NCBI GenBank assembly: GCA_045106475.1
Contig: JBGCEO010000010.1
Coordinates: 24,836 to 88,835 of the forward strand
DNA from: Granulosicoccus sp045106475
GTDB lineage: Bacteria; Pseudomonadota; Gammaproteobacteria; Granulosicoccales; Granulosicoccaceae
Direction of reading: 5' to 3'
DNA: 64,000 nt
In this document: positions 1-8,500 of the stretch, in pieces
Layout: each line of letters opens with the position of its first letter
How positions within the stretch are numbered: position 1 is the stretch's first letter
Translations under genes and position numbers: made by a program
The notes under the pieces: model-generated
What the model was told of the DNA's origin: nothing
Database searches by the model: none
What the model saw: the letters and a program-made list of their open reading frames with translations, nothing else

Positions 1-2
1 CT

Positions 3-1145
3 TTCCCCTATCTGTTTTTCGTTAGCCTGCTGGCCTATGCGGGCAGCCTGTTCAACACTTTCGGTAAGTTTGCCATTCCCTCTTTCACTCCTGTTCTTCT
101 CAACATTTGCATGATAGGCGCAGCACTTCTGCTTAGTCCGCACTTCGATACTCCTATCATCGCCCTGGCCTGGGGTGTGTTTGCCGCTGGCGTTTTACAG
201 CTGGGCTTGCAGCTACCATTCTTATGGAAGATGGGATTGTTGCCGCGCCCTCGCTGGAACTGGCAACACTCCGGAGTGAGAAGAATTCTAAAACTCATGG
301 CCCCCGCGGTGCTGGGCTCATCGGTTGCTCAGATAAACCTACTGCTGGATACGATTATTGCCTCATTTCTGGCCGTTGGGAGTCTCAGCTGGCTCTACTA
401 TAGCGATCGCCTGATGGAGTTTCCTTTGGGCTTGCTGGGTGTCACATTGGGGACGGTCATTCTCCCACGCCTCTCCAGAGACTATTCGACACAAAGCCCG
501 GACAATTTTCAGCGCACCCTGGACTGGGCGATTCGGCTCATCATCCTGCTCGGACTGCCAGCTGCCATTGGCCTGATGCTGCTATCAGAGCCCATGTTAA
601 TGACTCTATTTGGCTATGGAGAATTTACGCCCCGAGACGCACAGATGGCCAGCTATAGCCTTGTTGCATATGGCATTGGGCTACCCGCATTCTTACTGAT
701 CAAGATATTCGCGCCAGCCTTTTTCGCTCGACAGAACACGAAGACACCGGTTCGCATTGGCATTATCGCGCTGGTCTCCAATATGGTCTACAACCTGTTA
801 TTCGTTCTACCTATGATCTGGTTAGATTTTATCGCGCCGCATACCGGGCTCGCCATTGCAAGCTCTCTAGCCGCTTGGCAGCAGGCAATCATGTTGTATC
901 GACAGCTTGCAATTGATGATATCTACCGAATATCACCGGCTGTCACCCACTTTGCACTGCGGGCAGTACCCGCGCTCATGGCGCTTAGCCTGGTGCTGGT
1001 GTATTGGGCTGATACTAACTGGATATTGAGAGATGCATGGGGGCGTTTAAGCCTACTACTGGGTATAATCTTAGCCGGCGCTACTTGCTACGCCATCGGA
1101 TTATTGCTGACGGGCATTCGGCCCAAACATCTGGCCAGCCCATGA
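3..1145 (+). CDS. murJ: MurJ lipid II flippase, C-terminal part (5' end outside window)
   Basis: This is an inner-membrane lipid II flippase of the MurJ/MviN family (MOP superfamily), which moves the peptidoglycan precursor to the periplasmic face. The reading frame is open from base 3, before any in-frame ATG, and starts with FPYLFFVSLLAYAGSLFN, a typical internal MurJ segment, so the N-terminal part lies upstream of the window. About 380 residues remain and contain many hydrophobic helices. The stop codon overlaps the ribF start (ATGA), so the two genes are translationally coupled. The murJ-ribF-ileS order is common in gammaproteobacteria. Identification rests on the family-like sequence and this context. 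Confidence 0.93.
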   Translation, partial: FPYLFFVSLLAYAGSLFNTFGKFAIPSFTPVLLNICMIGAALLLSPHFDTPIIALAWGVFAAGVLQLGLQLPFLWKMGLLPRPRWNWQHSGVRRILKLMAPAVLGSSVAQINLLLDTIIASFLAVGSLSWLYYSDRLMEFPLGLLGVTLGTVILPRLSRDYSTQSPDNFQRTLDWAIRLIILLGLPAAIGLMLLSEPMLMTLFGYGEFTPRDAQMASYSLVAYGIGLPAFLLIKIFAPAFFARQNTKTPVRIGIIALVSNMVYNLLFVLPMIWLDFIAPHTGLAIASSLAAWQQAIMLYRQLAIDDIYRISPAVTHFALRAVPALMALSLVLVYWADTNWILRDAWGRLSLLLGIILAGATCYAIGLLLTGIRPKHLASP

Positions 1146-2077
1146 CTTTTCAATTGATTCGCGGCTTGAGCCGATGGCCCGACATAACAGACACTGTTGT
1201 CACGATTGGCAATTTTGACGGCGCACACCTGGGCCATCAGGCCATGTTTGAAGCAACGATCGCAGCAGCCCGACAGCACCAGCTGCCTGCAACTGTCATT
1301 AGCTTTGATCCCTTGCCACACGAGTACTTTTCTCCCGAAAAGTCACCGCCAAGGCTGCAAGGACTGCGAGATCGAGTAAGAAGCATTGCCAAGGCCGGCA
1401 TTGATCGACTGTTATTGTTGAGCTTCGACAAAGAGCTTGCCGCACAACACGCTGATGAGTTTATTGCTGAGGTGCTTGTAGACAAGCTTCGTGCAAGGCA
1501 TATGGTTATTGGTGATGATTTTCGCTTTGGCCACAAGCGTCTGGGTACCATCGAAAGCTTGTATAGCGCCGCTGAGACATTTGGCTACAGTGTTCAGCAA
1601 AGTCCTACCCGTTCACATGCCGGCTCGAGAATATCGAGCACGCGGATACGCGAACATTTGACCCAAGGGCGGCTTGAAGAGGCAAGCTCCCTGCTAGGGA
1701 GGCCTTATCGCATAAGCGGACGTGTGATTCATGGCGAGAAATTGGGCAGACAACTAGGGTTTCCCACAGCCAATGTAGGATTGAGTACTCATCGCCCACC
1801 GCTGCGAGGAGTGTTCGCCGTAACCGCCCTGAACGAAGAGTCAGGCGAACGTTTTAATGCGGTAGCTAACCTCGGCGAACGACCAACACTGGGTGGCCGC
1901 AAGCTACTACTGGAAGTACATGCCCTGGATACATCCGTGCAGTGGTACGGTCAGCATCTTGCTGTTGATTTCGTATCCAGATTGCGAGAAGAGCAACGAT
2001 TTAACACCATAGATGAGTTAAAAACGCAGATTGCACGAGATGCAGATGCTGCAAGGGAACTGTTGGTGCATAGATGA
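1142..2077 (+). CDS. ribF: Bifunctional riboflavin kinase / FAD synthetase
   Basis: RibF makes FMN from riboflavin and then FAD, using ATP at both steps, in the cytosol. The 311-residue protein has the N-terminal adenylyltransferase domain (TIGNFDGAHLGHQAMF near residue 20, a nucleotidyltransferase HxGH motif) and a C-terminal riboflavin kinase domain (GRVIHGEKLGRQLGFPTAN near residue 200). An upstream in-frame ATG at 1037 would run about 100 bases into murJ. The ATG at 1142 overlaps the murJ stop by four bases and gives the usual family N-terminus, so I chose it. No FMN riboswitch is visible in front, as expected for an internal operon gene. Confidence 0.95.
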   Translation: MTFQLIRGLSRWPDITDTVVTIGNFDGAHLGHQAMFEATIAAARQHQLPATVISFDPLPHEYFSPEKSPPRLQGLRDRVRSIAKAGIDRLLLLSFDKELAAQHADEFIAEVLVDKLRARHMVIGDDFRFGHKRLGTIESLYSAAETFGYSVQQSPTRSHAGSRISSTRIREHLTQGRLEEASSLLGRPYRISGRVIHGEKLGRQLGFPTANVGLSTHRPPLRGVFAVTALNEESGERFNAVANLGERPTLGGRKLLLEVHALDTSVQWYGQHLAVDFVSRLREEQRFNTIDELKTQIARDADAARELLVHR

Positions 2078-2149
2078 CATACACTAACCAATGTTCATAG
2101 AGCGCAGACAGCCATTGCATGCGCCCTCAATTCTGACGAAGCAAGACAC

Positions 2150-4984
2150 GTGACCGATTACAAAAAAACGCTGAATCTACCCAAAACCGATTTCCCGATG
2201 CGGGGAAATCTGGCCAAACGCGAGCCAGAAATGCTGGCACGCTGGAATGAAGATTCTCTATATCAGCACATTAGAGAACAATGTGCCGGACGCCCCAAAT
2301 TCATCCTGCACGACGGTCCTCCCTATGCAAACGGGGATATTCACATTGGGCATGTAGTGAACAAAGTGATAAAAGACATGATCGTCAAGTCCAAGCAGCT
2401 CGCGGGATTTGACTCACCCTATGTGCCTGGCTGGGATTGCCATGGGCTACCCATCGAGAACAAAGTCGAAGGGCTCATCGGCAAACCGGGTGACAAGGTT
2501 ACCGAATCTGAATTTCGTGCTCGCTGCCGCGAATACGCCACCGAGCAAATTGCCAACCAGAGCGCGGAGTTTCAGCGCCTGGGTATTCTCGGTAACTGGC
2601 AGGCCCCTTACCTGACGATGAATTTCAGCAATGAGGCCAATATCGTACGAACGCTTGGCAAGATCATCGAAGCCGGGCATGTTTACAAAGGCACCAAACC
2701 GGTTTACTGGAGCTGGGGTGCTCATTCGGCCATGGCAGAGGCTGAGATCGAATACGAGGATAAAACCTCCACTGCAATTGATGTTCGCTTTGAACCTCGA
2801 AACAAAGCAGCAATGCTCGCGATTTTCAATACAGAAGACGACGGCAGTGAAGTCAACATTGTTATCTGGACTACCACGCCGTGGACTATTCCCGGCAACC
2901 TGGCAGTTACATTGCACCCAGAGCTTCAATACGCTTTGGTTGCAGTAAATGGAGAAAGAATGATCATCGCCGACGCGATGGTTGATGATGTCATGGCACG
3001 TTATGAATTCAGCGAATACGCTGTTGTGGCGACAGCCAGTGGCGAGGCACTTGCCGGTCAACAGCTCAAGCACCCGCTCTATGATCGTGATTCACTTTTA
3101 ATCCTGGGCGATTATGTAACGACGGATGCTGGAACGGGCGCAGTACACACCGCTCCCGATCATGGCGTTGACGATTTCTATGCTGCTAAAAAGCATGGTC
3201 TGGGACTTCTCGATTCAGTTAATGATCACGGCGTCTTTCGGGATCATGTCGAATTGTTCGGCGGCGAGCATGTCATGAAAGTAGATGCTCACCTGATAGA
3301 AGAGCTGCAGAGTCGAGGCCGCTTGGTCAAACACGCAAAGTATCAACACAGCTATCCTTTTTGCTGGCGAACCAAGACACCGATAATTTTTAGGGCAACG
3401 CCACAATGGTTTGTGGGTATGGACACCGAAGCGCTTCGTAAGGACACCCTGGCGGAAATTGATAAAGTCCAGTGGATTCCAGATTGGGGACAGTCGCGTA
3501 TTCACGGGATGATTGCCGGACGTCCCGACTGGTGCATATCGCGTCAGCGTTATTGGGGCGTACCGATCACCTTGTTCCTGAACAAAGAAACAGGTGAATT
3601 ACATCCTGACACCGCAGAGCTGATAGAAAAAGCTGCACAAAAGATCGAGCAAGGCGGCATCCAGGCCTGGTTTGATCTTGACCCTGAAGAGTTGCTGGGC
3701 GATGCAGCCAACGACTACGACAAAGTTAACGATGTATTGGATGTGTGGTTTGATTCAGGCACATCCTGGATGCATGTGCTGCAGCAGGACGACCAACTGG
3801 AATATCCAGCTGATATCTACCTGGAGGGATCCGATCAGCATCGTGGCTGGTTTCATTCGTCAATACTGACAAGCGTTGCCATCAATCGTCATGCACCTTA
3901 CAAGCAAGTGCTTACGCATGGTTTTACGGTGGATCAAAAAGGACGCAAGATGTCCAAGTCCCTGGGCAATATTATTGCCCCGCAAAAACTTCTGAAAACA
4001 CTGGGTGCGGATATCATTCGATTGTGGGTGTGCTCAGCGGACTACCGCGGCGAGATGACAGTATCCAACGAAATACTTGATCGTATGGCTGATGCTTATC
4101 GTCGAATCAGAAATACAGCGCGGTATTTGTTAAGTGCCATCGATGATTTTGACCCGGATACAGATACAGTCGCTCCCGAGAACATGCTGGCTATTGATCG
4201 CTGGGCAGTAGACTGCGCATTACGCACTCAGGCCAGCGTGCATGAGGCCTATGAAGCCTATCAATTCCACACGGTCTATCAAACGATACATCATTTCTGC
4301 TCGGTCGATATGTCCAGCTTCTATCTGGATATTATCAAGGATCGTCAGTACACCATGCCGGTTAATAGTCTGGGACGCAGATCTGCCCAGAGCGCCATGT
4401 ACATGATTACTGATGCACTGACTCGATGGATATCGCCTGTGCTTAGCTTTACCAGCGATGAAATCTGGCAACATCTTCGCCAACAGTCGGAAACCGATAA
4501 GAACCAACGGGCACCCACTGTATTTACGCAAACGTATCTGGATACGCTATATCCCCTGGGTGAAGATACAGCCGTTAACCAGGAGCAGTGGCAAACCTTG
4601 ATACAGGTCCGAGATGCAGTATCAAAGTCCTTAGAAAACCTGCGCACTGCCGGTGACATTGGTGGAGCACTTGAGGCATCGGTTACTGTCTATGCATCGG
4701 ATTCAATTGCAGAGGCACTGGCCACAGTGGGCGACGAATTACGATTCATTTTTATCACGTCCACAGCCGAGGTTAAAGCTTTGCAAGACAAACCAGCTGA
4801 GCTGGAAACGCTTTCGAGCAATGGCCATGACTACGCCATTACAACAGTCAAGGCCAATGGTGAAAAATGCGTGCGTTGCTGGCACATTCGCGAAGATGTG
4901 GGCAGCGATAAAGATCACCCGGAAGTCTGTGGTCGTTGCATCAGCAATGTGCATGGCTCCGGCGAACACAGAGCGATCGCCTAA
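2150..4984 (+). CDS. ileS: Isoleucyl-tRNA synthetase
   Basis: IleS charges tRNA-Ile with isoleucine in the cytosol and edits misactivated valine. The 944-residue length fits the bacterial enzyme. Class I signatures are present: HIGH at residues 65-68 and KMSKS at about 600-604. A C-terminal zinc-binding segment, CVRCWHIREDVG with a later CGRC, is intact, as in the bacterial (non-mupirocin-resistant) type. The start is GTG at 2150, and no strong Shine-Dalgarno sequence precedes it. It lies 72 bases after ribF and four bases before lspA, in the conserved ribF-ileS-lspA order. Confidence 0.97.
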   Translation: MTDYKKTLNLPKTDFPMRGNLAKREPEMLARWNEDSLYQHIREQCAGRPKFILHDGPPYANGDIHIGHVVNKVIKDMIVKSKQLAGFDSPYVPGWDCHGLPIENKVEGLIGKPGDKVTESEFRARCREYATEQIANQSAEFQRLGILGNWQAPYLTMNFSNEANIVRTLGKIIEAGHVYKGTKPVYWSWGAHSAMAEAEIEYEDKTSTAIDVRFEPRNKAAMLAIFNTEDDGSEVNIVIWTTTPWTIPGNLAVTLHPELQYALVAVNGERMIIADAMVDDVMARYEFSEYAVVATASGEALAGQQLKHPLYDRDSLLILGDYVTTDAGTGAVHTAPDHGVDDFYAAKKHGLGLLDSVNDHGVFRDHVELFGGEHVMKVDAHLIEELQSRGRLVKHAKYQHSYPFCWRTKTPIIFRATPQWFVGMDTEALRKDTLAEIDKVQWIPDWGQSRIHGMIAGRPDWCISRQRYWGVPITLFLNKETGELHPDTAELIEKAAQKIEQGGIQAWFDLDPEELLGDAANDYDKVNDVLDVWFDSGTSWMHVLQQDDQLEYPADIYLEGSDQHRGWFHSSILTSVAINRHAPYKQVLTHGFTVDQKGRKMSKSLGNIIAPQKLLKTLGADIIRLWVCSADYRGEMTVSNEILDRMADAYRRIRNTARYLLSAIDDFDPDTDTVAPENMLAIDRWAVDCALRTQASVHEAYEAYQFHTVYQTIHHFCSVDMSSFYLDIIKDRQYTMPVNSLGRRSAQSAMYMITDALTRWISPVLSFTSDEIWQHLRQQSETDKNQRAPTVFTQTYLDTLYPLGEDTAVNQEQWQTLIQVRDAVSKSLENLRTAGDIGGALEASVTVYASDSIAEALATVGDELRFIFITSTAEVKALQDKPAELETLSSNGHDYAITTVKANGEKCVRCWHIREDVGSDKDHPEVCGRCISNVHGSGEHRAIA

Positions 4985-4987
4985 ACA

Positions 4988-5473
4988 ATGCCCCACTTTC
5001 TGCGCTACGCCATTGTTATCGTCATCGTTGTATCTGACCAGATCACCAAAATCTGGGCGGATCGCTCACTGGATATGTATGAGCAGGTTCCGATTACCGG
5101 CTTTTTCAACATAACCAAGGCTTACAACTATGGAGCAGCGTTCAGCTTTCTTGACAACGAGGGTGGTTGGCAGCGATGGTTCTTTACTGCCATTAGCTTG
5201 ATCGTCAGTATTGTACTGACTGTCTGGCTTTACCGAATGACGAAGGCCGAACGGTGGCTAAGCCTGTCCATTGCGCTGATCCTCGGCGGCGCGGTAGGCA
5301 ACCTGATTGATCGAATGTGGTACGGCTATGTGGTGGATTTTATCCAGGTCTACTGGAATACAAGCTACTTCCCATCTTTCAACATTGCTGATGCCGCGAT
5401 TTCCTGTGGCACAGCGCTTCTACTCGTTCTGACCATATTCGAGAAAAAAGAGGAGAGTACGGCAGAAAGCTGA
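4988..5473 (+). CDS. lspA: Lipoprotein signal peptidase (signal peptidase II)
   Basis: LspA is an inner-membrane aspartyl protease that cuts signal peptides from diacylglyceryl-modified prolipoproteins. The 161-residue protein has four hydrophobic helices. The two catalytic aspartates sit in the expected motifs, NLIDRMWYGYVVDF and FNIADAAI. It starts three bases after the ileS stop and is clearly cotranscribed. Its clients in this window include the lipobox proteins at 8501-10516, 11329-11844 and 49785-50657. The fkpB gene often found between lspA and ispH is absent here. Confidence 0.96.
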   Translation: MPHFLRYAIVIVIVVSDQITKIWADRSLDMYEQVPITGFFNITKAYNYGAAFSFLDNEGGWQRWFFTAISLIVSIVLTVWLYRMTKAERWLSLSIALILGGAVGNLIDRMWYGYVVDFIQVYWNTSYFPSFNIADAAISCGTALLLVLTIFEKKEESTAES

Positions 5474-5573
5474 TTTCCACCTTGCTCATCACAAACCAAT
5501 AAATGCATCTGGCTGCGTATCGCGCCATCAACCTAACGCCAAGCTACTACGAAAGCAAAGGTCCTAAACTATC

Positions 5574-6530
5574 ATGCAAATTCTGTTAGCCAACCCACGC
5601 GGCTTTTGTGCCGGTGTAGATAGAGCCATTGAAATCGTCGAACGTGCCATCGAGATACACGGTGCACCCATCTATGTTCGTCATGAAGTTGTTCACAACA
5701 AATATGTTGTTGACGGCCTGCGCGAAAAGGGAGCCGTGTTTGTAGATGAACTAGACGAAGTTCCCGACGACTCCACGGTCATATTCAGCGCGCACGGTGT
5801 GTCCTATGCTGTCGAGAATGCTGCTAATGATCGAGGTCTGCAGGTATTCGATGCAACCTGCCCACTGGTAACCAAGGTTCATATGGAAGTTGTGAAATAC
5901 GCCAGACAAGGAAAGGAGGTCATACTCATTGGCCATGCGGGCCACCCTGAGGTTGAAGGCACCATGGGGCGTTACGACACCAGTAACGGTGGTCGTATTA
6001 TTCTGGTTGAGTCACCTGCCGATGTGGATACTCTCGAAGTAGACAACCCCGAAGAACTGGCGTTTGTATCTCAGACCACTTTATCGGTAGACGACACGCA
6101 GGCAATCATAGATGCATTACGCCTGCGCTTTCCGGCTATAGCTGCGCCCAACCGCGATGACATTTGCTATGCCACTCAAAATCGGCAGGATGCTGTTAAG
6201 AAGCTGTGCGAAGAGGTGGATTTACTGTTGGTAGTGGGTGCCAGCAATAGCTCAAACTCCAATCGACTTGCCGAGCTGGGCGAGCGTGCAGGCGTAGATT
6301 CGCGACTGATTACACGGGCGATCGACATACAGCCAGACTGGTTGAAAGGCAAGCAGAAAGTAGGCGTTACTGCTGGTGCATCAGCTCCCGAAATTCTGGT
6401 CAATGAAGTCATCGAGCGATTGCGAAGCGAAGGCGGAGAGACCGCGATAGAATCTGAAGGTATTGAAGAGACCATTACCTTCTCCATTCCAAAAGCTTTG
6501 CGCAGGATGGATGTCAACACACCTGGCTGA
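5574..6530 (+). CDS. ispH: 4-hydroxy-3-methylbut-2-enyl diphosphate reductase
   Basis: IspH (LytB) catalyses the last step of the MEP isoprenoid pathway, reducing HMBPP to IPP and DMAPP with an iron-sulfur cluster. The 318 residues match the family length. All three cluster cysteines are visible, in RGFCAGVDRAIE, FDATCPLVTKVH and ICYATQNRQ, and so is the substrate-binding HPEVEGTMG segment. It lies 100 bases after lspA on the same strand, the usual place for ispH in gammaproteobacteria. It may belong to the same transcript or have its own promoter in the short gap. Confidence 0.96.
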   Translation: MQILLANPRGFCAGVDRAIEIVERAIEIHGAPIYVRHEVVHNKYVVDGLREKGAVFVDELDEVPDDSTVIFSAHGVSYAVENAANDRGLQVFDATCPLVTKVHMEVVKYARQGKEVILIGHAGHPEVEGTMGRYDTSNGGRIILVESPADVDTLEVDNPEELAFVSQTTLSVDDTQAIIDALRLRFPAIAAPNRDDICYATQNRQDAVKKLCEEVDLLLVVGASNSSNSNRLAELGERAGVDSRLITRAIDIQPDWLKGKQKVGVTAGASAPEILVNEVIERLRSEGGETAIESEGIEETITFSIPKALRRMDVNTPG

Positions 6531-6580
6531 ACCACAATCCGGGTGAACGTTCGTAGTGCAAACCAAAAAAGAGCAATGTC

Positions 6581-7003
6581 ATGAGTACAGACAGACAAGC
6601 AGGCGGATGCCAGTGCGGATCGGTTCGATACTCAACGTCACGTCAAGTGGTGCGTGCTATGGCCTGTCATTGCACGACCTGCAAACTACGAACAGGCTCA
6701 GCCTATGGCGTGGGAGTCTATTTTCAAGATGAAGATGTCAGCATAACCCAAGGCCAACTGAACACCTTCGAATTTCGATCCAATACGTCTGGCCGCTGGC
6801 TTAGAAACGAATTTTGTCCCAAGTGTGGCACCACCGTAACATGGACAACTGAGATGCGTCCGGGACTTAGAGGTATTGCGGGTGGAAGCTATGACGATCC
6901 CGATTGGTATCGTATTGAGGCACACATCTGGGCACATTCGGCCCGGTCAGATATGTGCTACCCCGAAGACATGGCGGTTTATCCGCAAGCCCTGAAGCAA
7001 TAG
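6581..7003 (+). CDS. GFA-family (DUF636) zinc-binding protein
   Basis: This belongs to the glutathione-dependent formaldehyde-activating enzyme family (GFA, formerly DUF636). The 140 residues carry the expected cysteine sets: GGCQCGSVRYS at the N-terminus, CHCTTCK near residue 30 and CPKCGT near residue 82, which bind zinc in the family. Most members have no proven activity, and the S-hydroxymethylglutathione synthase role should not be assumed. It lies 50 bases after ispH on the same strand and converges with the HDOD gene. Confidence 0.85.
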   Translation: MSTDRQAGGCQCGSVRYSTSRQVVRAMACHCTTCKLRTGSAYGVGVYFQDEDVSITQGQLNTFEFRSNTSGRWLRNEFCPKCGTTVTWTTEMRPGLRGIAGGSYDDPDWYRIEAHIWAHSARSDMCYPEDMAVYPQALKQ

Positions 7004-7031
7004 GTATCAAATAGCGTTGAACGCAACTGAG

Positions 7032-7063
7032 TTCTTTAGCGTTTTGTGCTACCGCTAAGAGAA
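7032..7063. terminator. Hairpin between convergent genes
   Basis: An inverted repeat with arms at 7032-7041 (TTCTTTAGCG) and 7053-7063 pairs over ten bases with one bulged G. It lies between two convergent genes (GFA protein and HDOD protein), so it may terminate one or both. There is no good T-run, so this is a weak call. Confidence 0.35.
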
Positions 7064-7079
7064 AACCGACGACACGCCA

Positions 7080-8360
7080 TTAGCTGGCTTTAAGGAGCGC
7101 CTGCACCGTGATTAAACGGCTGGTTGCTGCTTTCACTATCTCACCTGGAGATGTCAAATCAATACCAGATTGTTGCAACCGTCTAGCTAACAGTAAATTA
7201 TCCGCACTTGGGATGGAGCTATGCTCAGAATCCGGCATTTCTGATTGAATGATCAACAGGGCTGCAGTAACCAGGTCTGTGTACGTGATCTCACCATTGT
7301 GATTTCGGTACCAATCGCGTGCCGTATTGCAGGCTGATACAAACTCTTCAGGGAAATCCCAAGCACACATCAGCCACCCACTGACTATGACACGCAAGTT
7401 CTCTATAACCGCTGCCAGCTCCTGCTCATCGCTAAAGCGCTCTGCATGCTTATTGGCATAGGTGAGTATCAACAATTCGCCAACGTCGGCTGTGAGTGCC
7501 ACCAACATAGCCACTTCCGGTTTCAGATGAGGCAATTCCTTAGCAAGCACTTGCACGATTGCTGATGAGAGTGCCGTGCGCTGAATATATCGAAGTAAAC
7601 GCTTTTCGATAATGACACTCGATGGCACAAGAGTATTAGCTTGCAATAGGCTGGCAATATTTCGTTGTGTTTCTTCTACGCCTAACCGGGTGATGGCACC
7701 TCTTATACTGGAGGTAGATTCGCTCGCGCTTGCATCGATCTTGTTTGCCGCATTAACGATATGTGCTGACAGACCAGGATCACACTGAATAACCTCAGCC
7801 AATTCTGGAATACCGGCAACTCCGTTGTATGAAGCAAGAATTTTTGCGGCTGTATCTGAAGAACTAGCCAGCATCGCACTGTTGCTCTCCATTGCTTCGA
7901 TGATATCGTCAAAGACCAGATTATCGAGTTCGCCAACCTGAATATCCATCACCTTGATGGCATTCTTCTGCTGTTCTCTGAGCAGAATATCCAGCTGCTC
8001 TCTTCCAAATTTGACTATCTTGGCAACTGTACTGGTTCGAGCACTCTGATACGCCCCTTTATCCAGAAATAGCGGCTGTAAGGCTTCGCTAGTACGTGCA
8101 TTGATAACGCCGACTTCTTCTTTACCTGAATACAGTGTCAGTGATCCCTCGATCAAAAACATCATCCAACGGTGAGAATTTTCCGGTTTGATTTGATCGT
8201 TGCGTTGCACATGTACAACAGATGCCGTCTTGCAGATGGCCACACGATTGATCGAATTCAATTCGTTGACAGGAGATACGGCACCCGCCGCAGCCAGTAC
8301 CAGAGTACCGTTCTCATCAGCATTAGAAGCTGCTGGAGTAGAATCGCTCTTGAAAACCAT
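7080..8360 (-). CDS. HDOD-domain protein with N-terminal cyclic-nucleotide-binding-like domain
   Basis: This is a 426-residue putative signalling protein. The first 135 residues or so look like a cNMP-binding beta-barrel (segments MMFLIEGSLTLYSGKEEVG and a following acidic/hydrophobic pattern). The middle, about residues 170-375, looks like an HDOD domain (GIPELAEVIQCDPGLSAHIVN and AITRLGVEETQRNI). HDOD proteins resemble HD phosphohydrolases but usually lack the metal-binding HD pair and act as regulators. The ligand is not predictable. It is a single gene downstream of the Ig-like lipoprotein gene on the same strand, with a terminator-like hairpin between them, so it is likely transcribed separately. 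Confidence 0.72.
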   Translation of the reverse strand: MVFKSDSTPAASNADENGTLVLAAAGAVSPVNELNSINRVAICKTASVVHVQRNDQIKPENSHRWMMFLIEGSLTLYSGKEEVGVINARTSEALQPLFLDKGAYQSARTSTVAKIVKFGREQLDILLREQQKNAIKVMDIQVGELDNLVFDDIIEAMESNSAMLASSSDTAAKILASYNGVAGIPELAEVIQCDPGLSAHIVNAANKIDASASESTSSIRGAITRLGVEETQRNIASLLQANTLVPSSVIIEKRLLRYIQRTALSSAIVQVLAKELPHLKPEVAMLVALTADVGELLILTYANKHAERFSDEQELAAVIENLRVIVSGWLMCAWDFPEEFVSACNTARDWYRNHNGEITYTDLVTAALLIIQSEMPDSEHSSIPSADNLLLARRLQQSGIDLTSPGEIVKAATSRLITVQALLKAS

Positions 8361-8452
8361 ATGACCTGTATCTTCCGGTTAACCGCTCAAAGGGTGTTAG
8401 ATGAAACGGTATGACTGCTGTTTAATGTGGCGGCCATCACATGAAAAAGTTA

Positions 8453-8476
8453 AGTAAAGCCTTCCCTGGCTTTACT
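8453..8476 (-). terminator. Rho-independent terminator of the Ig-like lipoprotein gene
   Basis: A perfect 9-bp stem (AGTAAAGCC at 8453-8461, GGCTTTACT at 8468-8476) with a 6-base loop starts 24 bases after the stop of the minus-strand gene at 8501. On that strand it is followed by TAACTTTTTC, a usable U-rich tract. Confidence 0.7.
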
Positions 8477-8500
8477 ATCGTGCGTTTAGTTCTTTGAAAA

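Noticed and set aside
2447..3073. 208-codon minus-strand frame inside ileS
   Set aside because: It lies wholly antisense to a certain gene and has no recognisable domain.
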